Position numbers and translations under genes: made by a program. This document shows positions 16,053 through 24,819 of a stretch of 64,000 nucleotides of DNA, piece by piece. Positions within the stretch are counted from its first letter, which is position 1; each line of letters opens with the position of its first letter. Location of the stretch: NCBI RefSeq assembly GCF_027359925.1, contig NZ_CP114767.1:3224001-3288000 (forward strand), read 5' to 3'. The notes under the pieces are model-generated. The model did no database searches, was not told where the DNA came from, and saw nothing but the letters and a program-made list of their open reading frames with translations. The stretch is from Hymenobacter canadensis (lineage in GTDB: Bacteria > Bacteroidota > Bacteroidia > Cytophagales > Hymenobacteraceae).

Positions 16053-16290
16053 GTGATGAAGTGATGAGGTGATGGGGTGACATGACACGTCACACGTGAC
16101 AGGGAACAGGTGAAGGCGTAAGGTGAGCGATGGCGCGGGAAAGTGACGCGCGCGGAAACCTATTTTCAGACCAAAGCCGTACTTGCTTGCGTTGTAGGCT
16201 TGTCGCCGCTACCAACCGTGCCGGCAGCCTCCCTTCTCACCTGTCACCTATGACGTGTCACCTCATCACGTGTCACCCCATCACCTATTC
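16053..16290. repeat. Imperfect inverted repeat made of GTGATGA / GTGACAC units
   Basis: The left half (about 16053-16115) reads GTGATGAAGTGATGAGGTGA, GGGGTGACATGACACGTCAC and related heptads. The right half (about 16238-16290) carries the same units in reverse complement (CACCTCATCACGTGTCACC). The middle is ordinary sequence. It lies directly after the TPR gene and runs into the next gene's leader. The pattern resembles the ACTCAGTTACTC repeats at 32858 and 59439 in design but not in sequence. Confidence 0.6.
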
Positions 16291-16299
16291 CCCTACCGC

Positions 16300-17046
16300 G
16301 TGAAGCGTTTTGTGCTGATTTCTTCCTTAACGGCCAGCGTGCTGCTGGCCCATACGGCCACGGCGCAGGATGGGCCGGAGCGCCGCCGCCGCTACTACAG
16401 CAGCCAGGCGCGGGCCTACTACCGGGGGCCGGTCCGCTTCACGGCTGGTGCCGGTGCCGCCTTCTACAACGGCGACCTGGCCGGCAACCTCTCCGATAAT
16501 CTGCCGGGGGCCAGCGCCAGCCTGGGCGTGCTCTACCTGCTGCGCCCGCGGCTGGTGGTAGGCGGCGAGGCCACGTATTTTCAGATTGGAGCCAAGGATC
16601 AGCTACCGGAACGCGGCCTGGCCTTTCAGGGCCGCAACGTGAGCGGCGTCACGTTTCTGCGCTTCGAGCTGCTGCGCGACGAAAGCCAGTTTGCCACGCC
16701 CAAGCGGCCGCCGGCCCTCATCAAGCCCTACGTGAAGGCCGGGGCCGGTTTCCTGCTCTACAACCCCAAAGCCTACCGCGGCACCCTGCGCCCCGATGAC
16801 CGCACCAACTACCTGGAGCCCGAGCGCAACGACTACCCCGCTCTGGCGCTGGTAGCGCCCGTCGGGTTTGGGGTGGTGTTCCGGCTCACGCCTCAGCTCA
16901 ACGCCACAGCCGAAGCCGCCTACTACTTCACCACCACTGACCAGCTCGACGACATCAGCCCGGTGAGTGGCCGCTCCAGCTCCAGCCTCAACGACGGCTA
17001 CGGCCTGGCCGAAATCAAGCTGGAATATGCCCCCTGGGGCCGGTAA
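16300..17046 (+). CDS. Outer-membrane beta-barrel protein (porin-like/OmpA-barrel type)
   Basis: The 248-residue protein is read from a GTG at 16300, giving VKRFVLISSLTASVLLAHTATAQ, a clean signal peptide. The ATG at 16255 would add MSPHHVSPHHLFPYR, encoded wholly within the GTGATGA repeat, so I reject it. The mature protein has alternating hydrophobic strands typical of small Bacteroidota barrels (FTAGAGAAFYNGDLAGNL, LRPRLVVGGEATYFQIG, YPALALVAPVGFGVVFRL, LNATAEAAYYFTTTDQLDD). It ends in a strand without the usual terminal Phe (EIKLEYAPWGR). No ligand is predictable. A bidirectional terminator follows. Confidence 0.75.
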   Translation: MKRFVLISSLTASVLLAHTATAQDGPERRRRYYSSQARAYYRGPVRFTAGAGAAFYNGDLAGNLSDNLPGASASLGVLYLLRPRLVVGGEATYFQIGAKDQLPERGLAFQGRNVSGVTFLRFELLRDESQFATPKRPPALIKPYVKAGAGFLLYNPKAYRGTLRPDDRTNYLEPERNDYPALALVAPVGFGVVFRLTPQLNATAEAAYYFTTTDQLDDISPVSGRSSSSLNDGYGLAEIKLEYAPWGR

Positions 17047-17066
17047 AGCTGCCAGGCAGTACCACG

Positions 17067-17108
17067 AAAAAGGCGTTCCGACTTACGATAGTCAGAACGC
17101 CTTTTTTC
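17067..17108. terminator. Bidirectional terminator between convergent genes
   Basis: AAAAAGGCGTTC (17067-17078) pairs with GAACGCCTTTTT (17095-17106), and the stem extends inward through GACT/AGTC. A-tract and T-tract flank the two sides, serving the barrel gene (plus) and the beta-helix gene (minus). Confidence 0.82.
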
Positions 17109-17157
17109 TGTGATCCTGAAACAACGAAACGGTAATCTGGCCGTCCTGGCAGGAGAT

Positions 17158-19866
17158 TTACTCCACCAGCAGCCTAGCAGTAGCATTGCCACTGCGCACC
17201 ACGTACATACCCGGAGCCAAGCCCTGCAGGTTCAAAGAGCCGGCCTCAACAGCTTGCTGGCGCAACACGCGACCGGTCAGGTCCAGCAGTTGCACGGTAC
17301 CGATACCGCCCAGCACCTCTACAGCCTGCCGGGCCGGGTTTGGCGTGAGCACCAGTCGGCTTGTGGCCGGGGCTTCGCACACCACCACCTCCACCGGCGA
17401 GAAGCTGGCCGTGCCATCAGTATCCAGCTGGTGGAGGCGGTAGTACGCAGTGGACGGAGCGGTAGCATCAGTAGTTAAGGAGTAGCTGCGGCCCGAAGAA
17501 CTAGTGCCGGTGCCAGCCACAAAGGCAATGGGGCGAAACTGCGTGCCATCGAGGCTGCGCTGCACTTCAAAACCAGCGTTGTTGAGCTCGGTGGCCGTCT
17601 GCCAGCTAACCAGTACACCGCCAGCAGCGCAGGCCGCCCGGAAGCTGGTGAGCGTAACTGGCAGAGCGCCGGGCGGAATCGTATTCGGAATCAAGTTGAT
17701 ACCTGACTCCGACGTCCCGTAGCCCGCCTTAAACGCGGTGGAATTGATGGGGTCACTTGTTTGCAGAGCAGGCGATAAGTTAGCAGTCGGGAAGGTGATA
17801 TCCTGGTTGAAGGAACCATCCGCACCGGTGGTCAGGGAGCCGATGAAGTCGCGCGGCTCACCGTGGGGGAAAGTCTGGCCGTCGCCCACGAAAATCTCTC
17901 CGTTCTGGTTGGTATCGGTGGTATTATCCCCCCGGAAAAACTCCACTACGGAGCCACCGAACTGCGTCTGGTTACTCTGCCGGCCCACAAAGCCCTCTAC
18001 ATGCAGGATGGTGTTGGCACCCACTGTAGTCACGTTTTTCCGCGTGATGATCGGGTAATTCATACCGCCGTTGGCTTTGCTCAGATCCGGGATACCGTCG
18101 TTGGGAGTCACCCCGTCGCCTTGGCCGTAAGCTGCATTTCCGCCCACCCGGTAGCTAGGCGGCGTAAAGTCGATGGCAATCAGCCCCTGGCCGCCGGTGG
18201 TGCCGTCGCCATTGCCGTAAATCGAGTTCTGCGTTACCTGCACGTTGCGCTGCCCGTAGTTGATTACGATGGCCGACGACTGGTTAGCATTGATGATGTT
18301 ACGGCTAATAACGTCGGTATTGGTGCTGGTGCGGCCATCGGCGCGCAGCAGGTAGTGAATACCCGAGCCTTCCAGGCGGCTGTTGGTGCCGCCCTTGCCG
18401 TTGCCCGAAATGGTGTTGTTGTTCACCAGGTTGTTGCCGATGGCCCCAATCTCAAACTGAATGCCGCTGCTGTTGCTGTCCCGGATCAGGTTTTCGGTGA
18501 TGGTGAGCGGACCGGCCGTTCCCTGGTCGCCCACCGAAATATTGTCGCCGCCGGCTGTGGTGCGGCCGGCATGCACAAACTCGTTACGGGTGATGGTGTA
18601 GCCGCTGCCGCTCCCCGAGTAATTCAGGTTGGAAGAGCCGGAATAGGCCAGAATGTTGCGCCGCACTATCCCCGACGGATTCCGCAGGGAAACGATGATT
18701 GTGCCGGTAGGTCTGGTGGCCGGAGCAGCCACGCTGAACGCTGTAATTCCCAGGGCGTTGTCTTCAACCAGCAGGTTGGTGCCGGCCGTCGCCTGCAGGC
18801 TGGTGCTGCCGCCATGGATAGCCAGGCCGCGCACAATCAGGTTGTTGGCAGACAGTGTAATGCCCGTCGAGCCATCCGGCAGGCTCAGCTCCACCTCGGG
18901 CCCTGGCACCTGCGCCAGCGTTACTCTATCAACGCCAACCGTGCCGCCCGTACCCAGAAGTAGGGGGTTGGAGCTATTGAGGGTTGTCTGGGTGGTGCCA
19001 TCCAGGGCCGTATCGTCGGCGCTGAGGGCTGGCAGTGCCGTAGCCAGCGTAATCAACGCCCGGCTGTTGGTGGTAGCCGCCACGCCGCTGGCATCGGTCA
19101 GCAGGTTGGCCAGGCCAACACGCAGGCCGGGTTTGGCGGTGCCATCCGCCAGCATGAAAATGCTGGTTTCCTGCCCGGCCGGGAAATTGGTGCCAGCAGG
19201 TGTGCCATTATTGTCGAACTGCCGTTGGTCGAGACCGGTATTAGGCAGGGCATTGGCATTGAGCACAAACTGCCGCAACGAGCCTTGGCCGCTGTCGTTA
19301 GTGTTCACCACCACATCGAAGTTGAAGCCAAAGTCAATACCAGTGTAATTCTCCGCATTTGCACCATTGCCGTCAGCATCCGGCAGATTGGTTTGATTCT
19401 GCGCGACGGGAGTAATCGTATTGAATGCGCCGGTGTTGTTTCCTGCGTCTGCCAAACCAGGGTTCTGGCCGCCCACATAGTTTAGATCGTTGGCACTGCT
19501 GGTGGGCGTATTCCCAAAAGTCCGCCTGAATGTTACGACGGGCAGCAGGCCGGTAGTAGTTCCGCGGCTGGATACCAGCGAGCTGCTCACCACGCGCACA
19601 GTCAGGTTGTTGTTGGCAGCAGTGCCATAGTTGTAAGACCAGAAACCGTCGCTACCTGTCGTGACGAATGTTACGAACGTATTACCACGGTAAATTTCTA
19701 CACGGGCTCCGCCTATGCCCGCAAAGCCGCCGGTAGTAGCATACGGTGCTCCGCTGCCGCCACCGTAGTTCACATCCTCGAATACGCGGCCACCGATGGT
19801 GGCCCCCATAGCCGAAGAACTGCCCAGCGTTAGCAGCAGGCCCAACAAATGTAAAGTGTGTTTCAT
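17158..19866 (-). CDS. Large secreted parallel beta-helix protein with T9SS sorting domain
   Basis: A 902-residue protein starting MKHTLHLLGLLLTLGSSSAMG, a signal peptide. The first in-frame ATG, 11 codons earlier, would break that signal. Residues about 22-150 hold a SdrD-B/carboxypeptidase-regulatory-like beta domain (GRVFEDVNYGGGSGAPYATT, then GFWSYNYGTAANNNLTVRVV). From about 200 (VVNTNDSGQGSLRQFVLNAN, a CSLREA-like entry motif) to about 610 a right-handed beta-helix is indicated by repeated NNLIVRG, ITRNEFVH, ITENLIRDSNSSGI and NNNTISGNG units. The C-terminus (about 830-902) is a T9SS type A domain (LVLTPNPARQAVEVLGG, then GMYVVRS). It is likely a surface or extracellular polysaccharide-related or adhesive protein. 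No lyase residues are identifiable with confidence. Confidence 0.86.
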   Translation of the reverse strand: MKHTLHLLGLLLTLGSSSAMGATIGGRVFEDVNYGGGSGAPYATTGGFAGIGGARVEIYRGNTFVTFVTTGSDGFWSYNYGTAANNNLTVRVVSSSLVSSRGTTTGLLPVVTFRRTFGNTPTSSANDLNYVGGQNPGLADAGNNTGAFNTITPVAQNQTNLPDADGNGANAENYTGIDFGFNFDVVVNTNDSGQGSLRQFVLNANALPNTGLDQRQFDNNGTPAGTNFPAGQETSIFMLADGTAKPGLRVGLANLLTDASGVAATTNSRALITLATALPALSADDTALDGTTQTTLNSSNPLLLGTGGTVGVDRVTLAQVPGPEVELSLPDGSTGITLSANNLIVRGLAIHGGSTSLQATAGTNLLVEDNALGITAFSVAAPATRPTGTIIVSLRNPSGIVRRNILAYSGSSNLNYSGSGSGYTITRNEFVHAGRTTAGGDNISVGDQGTAGPLTITENLIRDSNSSGIQFEIGAIGNNLVNNNTISGNGKGGTNSRLEGSGIHYLLRADGRTSTNTDVISRNIINANQSSAIVINYGQRNVQVTQNSIYGNGDGTTGGQGLIAIDFTPPSYRVGGNAAYGQGDGVTPNDGIPDLSKANGGMNYPIITRKNVTTVGANTILHVEGFVGRQSNQTQFGGSVVEFFRGDNTTDTNQNGEIFVGDGQTFPHGEPRDFIGSLTTGADGSFNQDITFPTANLSPALQTSDPINSTAFKAGYGTSESGINLIPNTIPPGALPVTLTSFRAACAAGGVLVSWQTATELNNAGFEVQRSLDGTQFRPIAFVAGTGTSSSGRSYSLTTDATAPSTAYYRLHQLDTDGTASFSPVEVVVCEAPATSRLVLTPNPARQAVEVLGGIGTVQLLDLTGRVLRQQAVEAGSLNLQGLAPGMYVVRSGNATARLLVE

Positions 19867-19935
19867 AGGTAAGAGCAGAAGAAAAGGAGCGTTAAACATG
19901 ACTTATTCCCAGAATGAAACAGGCCCATTTTAAAG

Positions 19936-19963
19936 CAAATCTACAAATCAAGCTGATAAACAA
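19936..19963 (-). promoter_or_regulatory. Promoter of the beta-helix gene: TTG and TAGATTTG
   Basis: On the minus strand, TAGATTTG (19943-19936) is a perfect -7 match. A TTG lies at 19963-19961, 17 bp upstream, slightly closer than the usual 19-21. The region is AT-rich, unlike the surrounding DNA, and lies about 70 nt before the start codon. Confidence 0.45.
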
Positions 19964-20070
19964 CGTGTTAATACTATATTATATTTTTTGAATATTTTTT
20001 TTACACAGCACTCCTTTTACTATCACATCACAGTGTGGCGTATAGTAAGTCGTTAGCTACCCTGAACCAC

Positions 20071-20104
20071 AAAAAAAGGCCCGTCTCACGACGGGCCTTT
20101 TTCA
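20071..20104 (-). terminator. Rho-independent terminator after the M4 protease gene
   Basis: AAAAAGGCCCGTC (20073-20085) and its exact reverse complement (20090-20102) form a 13-bp stem with a 4-nt loop. A long A-tract on the plus strand becomes the T-run on the minus strand. Confidence 0.88.
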
Positions 20105-20142
20105 ATTGGCGGTCAGCAGTACCTGCTGCCTGAGCGGGTCAC

Positions 20143-22587
20143 CTATTGCTTGATGAAGCGCTGGTGGAACACTTTCTGGCCGTCGGTAGCGGTGAGGGTG
20201 TAGATGCCCTTGGCCAAGGCCGATACGTTCAGCTGGTCGCCTTCCATGCGTACGCCGGTTACTTTGGCGCCGCGCAGGTCAGTCAGCGTCACGGATACCA
20301 GCGGAGCGTTGTCGGGCATGCTGATGCGCACCACGTCGGTAGCCGGGTTAGGATACAGCTCCAGGCCGCGGGCCGTAGCGCCCTGCGTGAGGCCCATGCT
20401 GCTGCTGCCACCGGTGGTAGCACCGGCAATGGCGGCACCGCCCGTGATGTTCACGGTGTAATCTTCAGTTTCGCCGTAGCTGTAGCTGTTGCAGCTGGTC
20501 GTAGCGGAGGCGTCGCTCAGCACCACGCGCAGGCGGGTGGCGCCGGTGCGGGCCGAGGCGGGCACCGTGAACGTGCTGGTGAGCGTGACGGCCGAGTTGC
20601 TGCTGCGGCTGGCTACCAGTTCGCCGGCGTCGGTGAAGTCACCGTCGCGGTTGTAGTCGATATACACTTTCCAGTACTCGGTGTAGGCCGTCGAGGCGAA
20701 ACCGGCCGAATAGCTGATGGTCTGCGACGAGCCGGCAGCCAGCGACGTGCTGGTGGCCGTGCCGTTGTAGTAGCCGGCATCAGCGCCCGAGGTGCGGGCA
20801 ATGGTGCCCAGCTTCACGTAGTCGATCCACTCATAAGCTACGTTGTTGCCCTTGCTGGCGCAGTACGTAACCGTGGCAGGAGGAGGCGTGGTGCCGCCGC
20901 CGTAGGCAGCGCCTACGCCTACGGCAAACCAAGCGTTGGTTACGGCCTGCTCTTCGGCCGAGCCGGCGCCGTACAGGTCTTTGGCAGCCTGGATGGAGCC
21001 CGTGCGGGCAGCCGCATAGTTGGACGAAGCCGTGAGGTACACGGTTTCGGTGCGGTAGGCAATGCGGCCGGCCTTGTCGATGCCGATACCGGCTACGCTG
21101 AACACGCCGCCGATGTCGTTGGTGCCGCTGCCGCCGATGGCCAGCCGGTAGAACCAGTGGTTGAGCACGCCCGAGTTGTAGTGCACGCCGCCGTTGTCGC
21201 CGGTGCCGGTGTACCAGCTGGTGCCCTTGTAGGTGTCAGGCTGGCCTTCGGCGTTGGGGTTGCTCATGGAGCGCAACGCCGGACGCACCTTGTCGATGTC
21301 CTCGCCAATCAGCCAAGTGGCTTTGCTAGGGTCTTTGTAGTACTCCACGCAGGCACCCCAGATGTCGGAGAAGCCTTCGTTGAGGGCGCCCGACTCGTTG
21401 GAATACGTCAGGTTGGCCGACGACGAGCACACGGCGTGGCCGATTTCGTGGGCCGCCACGTCGAGCGAGGTCAGCGGGTCGAAGCGGGTGGCGCCGTCGC
21501 CGTAGGTCATGCGCGTGCCGTCCCAGAAGGCGTTTTCGTAGCCCACACCGTCGCCGGGCGTGTCGTCGAAGTGCACGTAGTTTCGGATGGCCGCCCCGGC
21601 ATTGTTATAGGAGTTGCGGCCGTGAATGTTCTTGAAGTAGTCGTAGGTGCTTTGGGCGCCGTAGTGCGCGTCCAGGGCAGCGTTGTCGAAGTTGGCGTTG
21701 TTGTATTCGGTCCAGCTGTTATCGGCGTCGGTGAAGTCCACGGCGGCCGTGTAGCTGCTGCCCTTCTTGCAGTTATAGGTCTGGATGCCGCCCCCGCGCG
21801 ATACGTCGCGCAGGCGGAACGTGCCGTTGAAGCTGTCGGTGGTGCCGGCCTGCGTGCCGCTATACTTGGTGGCAAACGTGCCGGTAGCGGCGGCGTGCTT
21901 GATGATGTCATCCTTGAGCACGATTTCGCCGGAGTGCGCATCCACGTAGATGAAGGCGCGGCTCAAGGGAGCCTTGGCGTACACGTTGAATTTCCAGGCC
22001 AGCATCGGCTTGCCGGCCCGTTGCGGGCTGGTGCTGCGCTGGTTTTCCACTACCACCAGCTCGCCCTGGGGGGCGTAGGTGGCGGCAGAATTGTTTTCCT
22101 GCTGGCGCAGGCCGGCTTCTTCAGCGGCATCCTGCCACATGTAGGTGCGGGCACCCACAAAGGCCAGCGCCCGCGACAGCGCGGCGGCGGCGTCCAGGGT
22201 TGGGGTGGTGCTCAGGCCGCTGATTTTCTCGAAGTGGCCGTTGAGCACTTCCACGCGTCCCTGGCGGGCATGCACCGAGTAGGTGCCGTGCTCCACCTTG
22301 ATGCCTTTGTAGAACTGCTGGTACTTCTCGTGTACAAAGCCCAGCTCGTCGGTTTCGGTTTTCAGCAGGTCCAGCTGATCGGTGGGTGCGAGCTGCAGCT
22401 GCTCGCGCAGCGCGGCCTTGGCGTCGCTGAGCCGATAGGCGGCACCTTGCACATTGAGTTCAATCAAAGACGGCATACCCTTCTCGTCAAGCTCCTTGCT
22501 TTTCACCCGGGAATAGTCCTGGGCCAACGACGAGGTAGTAAGGCCACCCAAGAGCAGGAGAGTGGCGGCGGAGTACTTGTTCAGCAT
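20143..22587 (-). CDS. Thermolysin-like (M4) zinc metalloprotease with GEVED domain and T9SS sorting domain
   Basis: An 814-residue secreted protease. Domains in order are signal peptide (1-22), then FTP and PepSY propeptide regions (about 30-225). The M4 catalytic domain (about 240-560) carries HEIGH at 380-384, NEGFSDIWG with the third zinc ligand, and the active-site histidine in GVHYNSGVLNHWFYRLA. A GEVED domain lies at about 600-735 (YIDYNRDGDFTDAGELV). The T9SS type A domain is at about 745-814 (LELYPNPATDVVRISMP, GIYTLTATDGQKVFHQRFIK). It should be exported, freed from its propeptide and anchored or released by T9SS, degrading extracellular proteins. It ends at a strong terminator and starts in an AT-rich region. 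Confidence 0.95.
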   Translation of the reverse strand: MLNKYSAATLLLLGGLTTSSLAQDYSRVKSKELDEKGMPSLIELNVQGAAYRLSDAKAALREQLQLAPTDQLDLLKTETDELGFVHEKYQQFYKGIKVEHGTYSVHARQGRVEVLNGHFEKISGLSTTPTLDAAAALSRALAFVGARTYMWQDAAEEAGLRQQENNSAATYAPQGELVVVENQRSTSPQRAGKPMLAWKFNVYAKAPLSRAFIYVDAHSGEIVLKDDIIKHAAATGTFATKYSGTQAGTTDSFNGTFRLRDVSRGGGIQTYNCKKGSSYTAAVDFTDADNSWTEYNNANFDNAALDAHYGAQSTYDYFKNIHGRNSYNNAGAAIRNYVHFDDTPGDGVGYENAFWDGTRMTYGDGATRFDPLTSLDVAAHEIGHAVCSSSANLTYSNESGALNEGFSDIWGACVEYYKDPSKATWLIGEDIDKVRPALRSMSNPNAEGQPDTYKGTSWYTGTGDNGGVHYNSGVLNHWFYRLAIGGSGTNDIGGVFSVAGIGIDKAGRIAYRTETVYLTASSNYAAARTGSIQAAKDLYGAGSAEEQAVTNAWFAVGVGAAYGGGTTPPPATVTYCASKGNNVAYEWIDYVKLGTIARTSGADAGYYNGTATSTSLAAGSSQTISYSAGFASTAYTEYWKVYIDYNRDGDFTDAGELVASRSSNSAVTLTSTFTVPASARTGATRLRVVLSDASATTSCNSYSYGETEDYTVNITGGAAIAGATTGGSSSMGLTQGATARGLELYPNPATDVVRISMPDNAPLVSVTLTDLRGAKVTGVRMEGDQLNVSALAKGIYTLTATDGQKVFHQRFIKQ

Positions 22588-22754
22588 AAGGAGTGGTTGT
22601 GGGAATTGAGGAGTACAGATTGCCTTATTTCAGTCAGGCGCCCCGCTAACTTACGTTATTTTCAATCAAACCGTATTTACCTTATCAAATTATTTTTCAA
22701 ATGCCCATTCGACTGAAAACCTCACAAATGAAGATATACTCATTTATGTCAACT

Positions 22755-22762
22755 TAACTTTG
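22755..22762 (+). promoter_or_regulatory. -7 element TAACTTTG upstream of SDR gene
   Basis: A perfect TAnnTTTG match in an AT-rich stretch 96 nt before the ATG at 22859. No TTTG box is seen 19-21 bp upstream. Confidence 0.35.
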
Positions 22763-22858
22763 CTTTAATCCAAAATTTCAGCTCCCAACGGCGTCCCCGG
22801 CCGGGCTGTGCTGCGTAGAGGCCTGGAACTGTCTTCTCTGTTTTCTGCTATTTCCCTT

Positions 22859-23656
22859 ATGGCTGTTTCCTCATCTTCTTCATCTGCTGCTGCTTCCCGC
22901 TGGCGCCTCGATGGCCAACTGGCCATTGTCACGGGCGCCTCCAAAGGCATTGGGGCCGCCGTGGCGGCCGAACTGCTGGGCCTGGGTGCCACCGTGCTGG
23001 CCGTGGCCCGAAAAATGCCCGACCTGGAGGCACAAGTAGCCGACTGGCGTACCCAGGGCCTGGCGGCCTACGCCATAGCCGCCGACGTAAGCACCGCGGC
23101 CGGCCGACAGCAGGTGCTGGAGGCCGCGGCCCGGCTTGGCCCAGCCCTGCATATTCTGGTTAACAACGTGGGCACCAACATCCGCAAGCCTACCATCGAA
23201 TACAGCCCCACCGAGTACCAGCACCTGCTGGCTACCAACCTCGAATCGGTGTTTGGGCTGTGCCAGGGCGCGTATCCGCTGCTGCAGGCGGCGGGCAGCG
23301 CCAGCATCGTCAATGTGTCGTCGGTGGCGGGGCTCACGCACGTGCGCACCGGCTCCATCTACGGCATGACCAAGGCGGCCATGAACCAGCTGGGCCGCAA
23401 CCTGGCCGCCGAGTGGGCCCCGGCCGGCATCCGGGTGAATACGGTGGCGCCGTGGTACATCCGCACGCCGCTGGCCGAAACCGTGCTGCGCAACCCCGAG
23501 TACCTGGAGCAGGTGGTGAGCCGCACGCCGGCCCGGCGCGTGGGCGAGCCGGAGGAAGTGGCCGCCGCCGTGGCGTTTCTGTGTTTGCCCGCCGCCAGCT
23601 ACATCACCGGCCAGACCCTAAGCGTAGACGGCGGCTTCAGCGTGAATGGTTTCTGA
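22859..23656 (+). CDS. Short-chain dehydrogenase/reductase, tropinone-reductase-like
   Basis: A 265-residue classical SDR that should use NAD(P)H to reduce a carbonyl. The cofactor motif TGASKGIG is at 25-32 and NNVG at 102-105. The catalytic residues are Ser155 (VNVSSVAG), Tyr168 and Lys172 ([20 protein letters not shown]). The start ([10 protein letters not shown]) follows a pyrimidine-rich leader. A Ser/Ala tail before [13 protein letters not shown] resembles plant and bacterial tropinone-reductase-like SDRs, but the substrate is unknown. The stop codon abuts the 23657 repeat element. Confidence 0.92.
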   Translation: MAVSSSSSSAAASRWRLDGQLAIVTGASKGIGAAVAAELLGLGATVLAVARKMPDLEAQVADWRTQGLAAYAIAADVSTAAGRQQVLEAAARLGPALHILVNNVGTNIRKPTIEYSPTEYQHLLATNLESVFGLCQGAYPLLQAAGSASIVNVSSVAGLTHVRTGSIYGMTKAAMNQLGRNLAAEWAPAGIRVNTVAPWYIRTPLAETVLRNPEYLEQVVSRTPARRVGEPEEVAAAVAFLCLPAASYITGQTLSVDGGFSVNGF

Positions 23657-23824
23657 ATCACGGATTTTAGCGGATTAGACGGATTGGTCGGATTTTGTAG
23701 TCGACTCTGTTCTGGTTTTTACTTCTATATATACCCAAGCAAGAAGGGCTTGCCACACGGCAAGCCCTTCTTGTTTGAAACGAAATCGTCTACAAAATCC
23801 GGCTAATCCGCCGAAATCCGTGAT
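23657..23824. repeat. Composite inverted-repeat element, copy 1 (168 bp)
   Basis: The outer left part (ATCACGGATTTTAGCGGATT, then GGATTTTGTAG) is repeated in reverse complement at the right (CTACAAAATCCGG, TAATCCGCC, AAATCCGTGAT). A perfect 14-bp hairpin sits inside. A second copy of almost the same length and design is at 33523-33687. The right arm overlaps the 3' end of the ATP-grasp gene and supplies its last codons and stop. Confidence 0.85.
23741..23775. terminator. Terminator-like hairpin inside the composite repeat
   Basis: AAGAAGGGCTTGCC (23741-23754) and its exact complement (23759-23772) form a stem with a 4-nt loop, with A-rich and T-rich ends. It lies between convergent genes and can stop both. 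Confidence 0.75.
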
Positions 23825-24681
23825 AAGGCTTGCTCGTAGCGGGTGAGGCTTTGCTCATCGGACGCCAGATAGAGGAATGGCTCGATGAGTTCCAGTTCCA
23901 TGAGCAGCAGCTCGCCGTTGGCGTCTACACCGTCCACGCGGGCGTAGAGGCAGCCTTTGGCGAAGTCGCGCACGATTTGGTCGGCGGTGGCGCGCAGGTG
24001 GGCGGGCGCCTCTTGGGGCTCGATGCCGCCGCCGAGGTAGTGCTGCACCCGGAAGTCGCCGGCTTTGGGGGTTTTCAGCACACAATGGCTGAACTCGCCG
24101 CCCAGGTAGATGAGCGACCATTCGCCCTCGGTCTGGATTTCGGACTGGAAGGGCTGGGCCAGGAAGTCCTCGTGGCGCAGCAGCTCGGTGAGCTCCGGCG
24201 CGCGGCGCAGGGCTTCCGGCAACGTGAGGTCGAAGGTGTTTTTGGCGCCGCCGCTCACGGCCGGCTTCACCACCAGCCGCTCGGTGCCAAGGGCCGCAAA
24301 CACGCTTTCGGCGTCGAAAGGGGTACCTTTGGTGAGCCAATGCGTGGGCACGATGCGCACGCCGGCCTGCTGCATATCGAGCAGGTATTTCTTGTCGGCA
24401 TTCCAGCGGACGGTGGCCACGGGGTTGAGCAGGCGCACGCCCAGCGTGTCCAGCCGGTCCAGCCAGGCGTAGAACTCCTGCACCCGGTCGAAGTAGTCCC
24501 ACGGCGACTTGAGCACCACGGCGTCGTAGCTGCGCCAGTCTACGGCGGGGTTACTCCAGATGCGGGGCTCTACGTGGTGACCCTGCGCCCGCAGGTGGCG
24601 CGTGAGCAGGTTGTCTTCGTCATCGACGTTGGGGGCGGCGTATTGTGCCAGGGTTTCGCAGGTTACGAGGGCAATATTCAT
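23803..24681 (-). CDS. ATP-grasp superfamily ligase (RimK/DcsG-like)
   Basis: A 292-residue cytoplasmic protein starting MNIALVTCETLAQYAAPNVD. The longer frame to 24741 begins inside a palindromic repeat. The ATP-grasp fold is suggested by YDAVVLKSPWDYFDR, the lid lysine region RLVVKPAVSGGAKNTF, the acidic metal-binding strand LLLMELELIEPFLYL, and the preceding YARVDGVDANGELL. Related proteins form amide-type bonds between a carboxylate and an amine or related nucleophile with ATP, for example RimK-type glutamate ligases and the cycloserine enzyme DcsG. The substrate is not predictable. The final codons (SRISAD) and the TAG stop are encoded in the right arm of the composite repeat. Confidence 0.88.
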   Translation of the reverse strand: MNIALVTCETLAQYAAPNVDDEDNLLTRHLRAQGHHVEPRIWSNPAVDWRSYDAVVLKSPWDYFDRVQEFYAWLDRLDTLGVRLLNPVATVRWNADKKYLLDMQQAGVRIVPTHWLTKGTPFDAESVFAALGTERLVVKPAVSGGAKNTFDLTLPEALRRAPELTELLRHEDFLAQPFQSEIQTEGEWSLIYLGGEFSHCVLKTPKAGDFRVQHYLGGGIEPQEAPAHLRATADQIVRDFAKGCLYARVDGVDANGELLLMELELIEPFLYLASDEQSLTRYEQALSRISAD

Positions 24682-24715
24682 GTAGTAGGTGCAGGTGAGC
24701 AGGTAACAGGCCAGA

Positions 24716-24811
24716 CCGTCATGCTGAGCTTGCCGAAGCATCTCTACCGCCGCACTAATCCAATTGGTGCAATAAAGCGGTAGAGATGCTTCGGCAAGCT
24801 CAGCATGACGG
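24716..24811. repeat. GTCATnCnGAGC-family palindrome, copy 1 (35-bp perfect arms)
   Basis: 24716-24750 is the exact reverse complement of 24777-24811, with a 26-nt loop. It lies between the ATP-grasp gene start and the amidohydrolase stop, both on the minus strand. The unit begins CCGTCATGCTGAGC. Confidence 0.9.
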
Positions 24812-24819
24812 ACTTATTC

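Noticed and set aside
20146..22716. A long plus-strand reading frame opposite to the M4 protease gene
   Set aside because: It is an antisense shadow typical of GC-rich DNA. The translation has no domain and the minus strand encodes a complete, motif-bearing protease.
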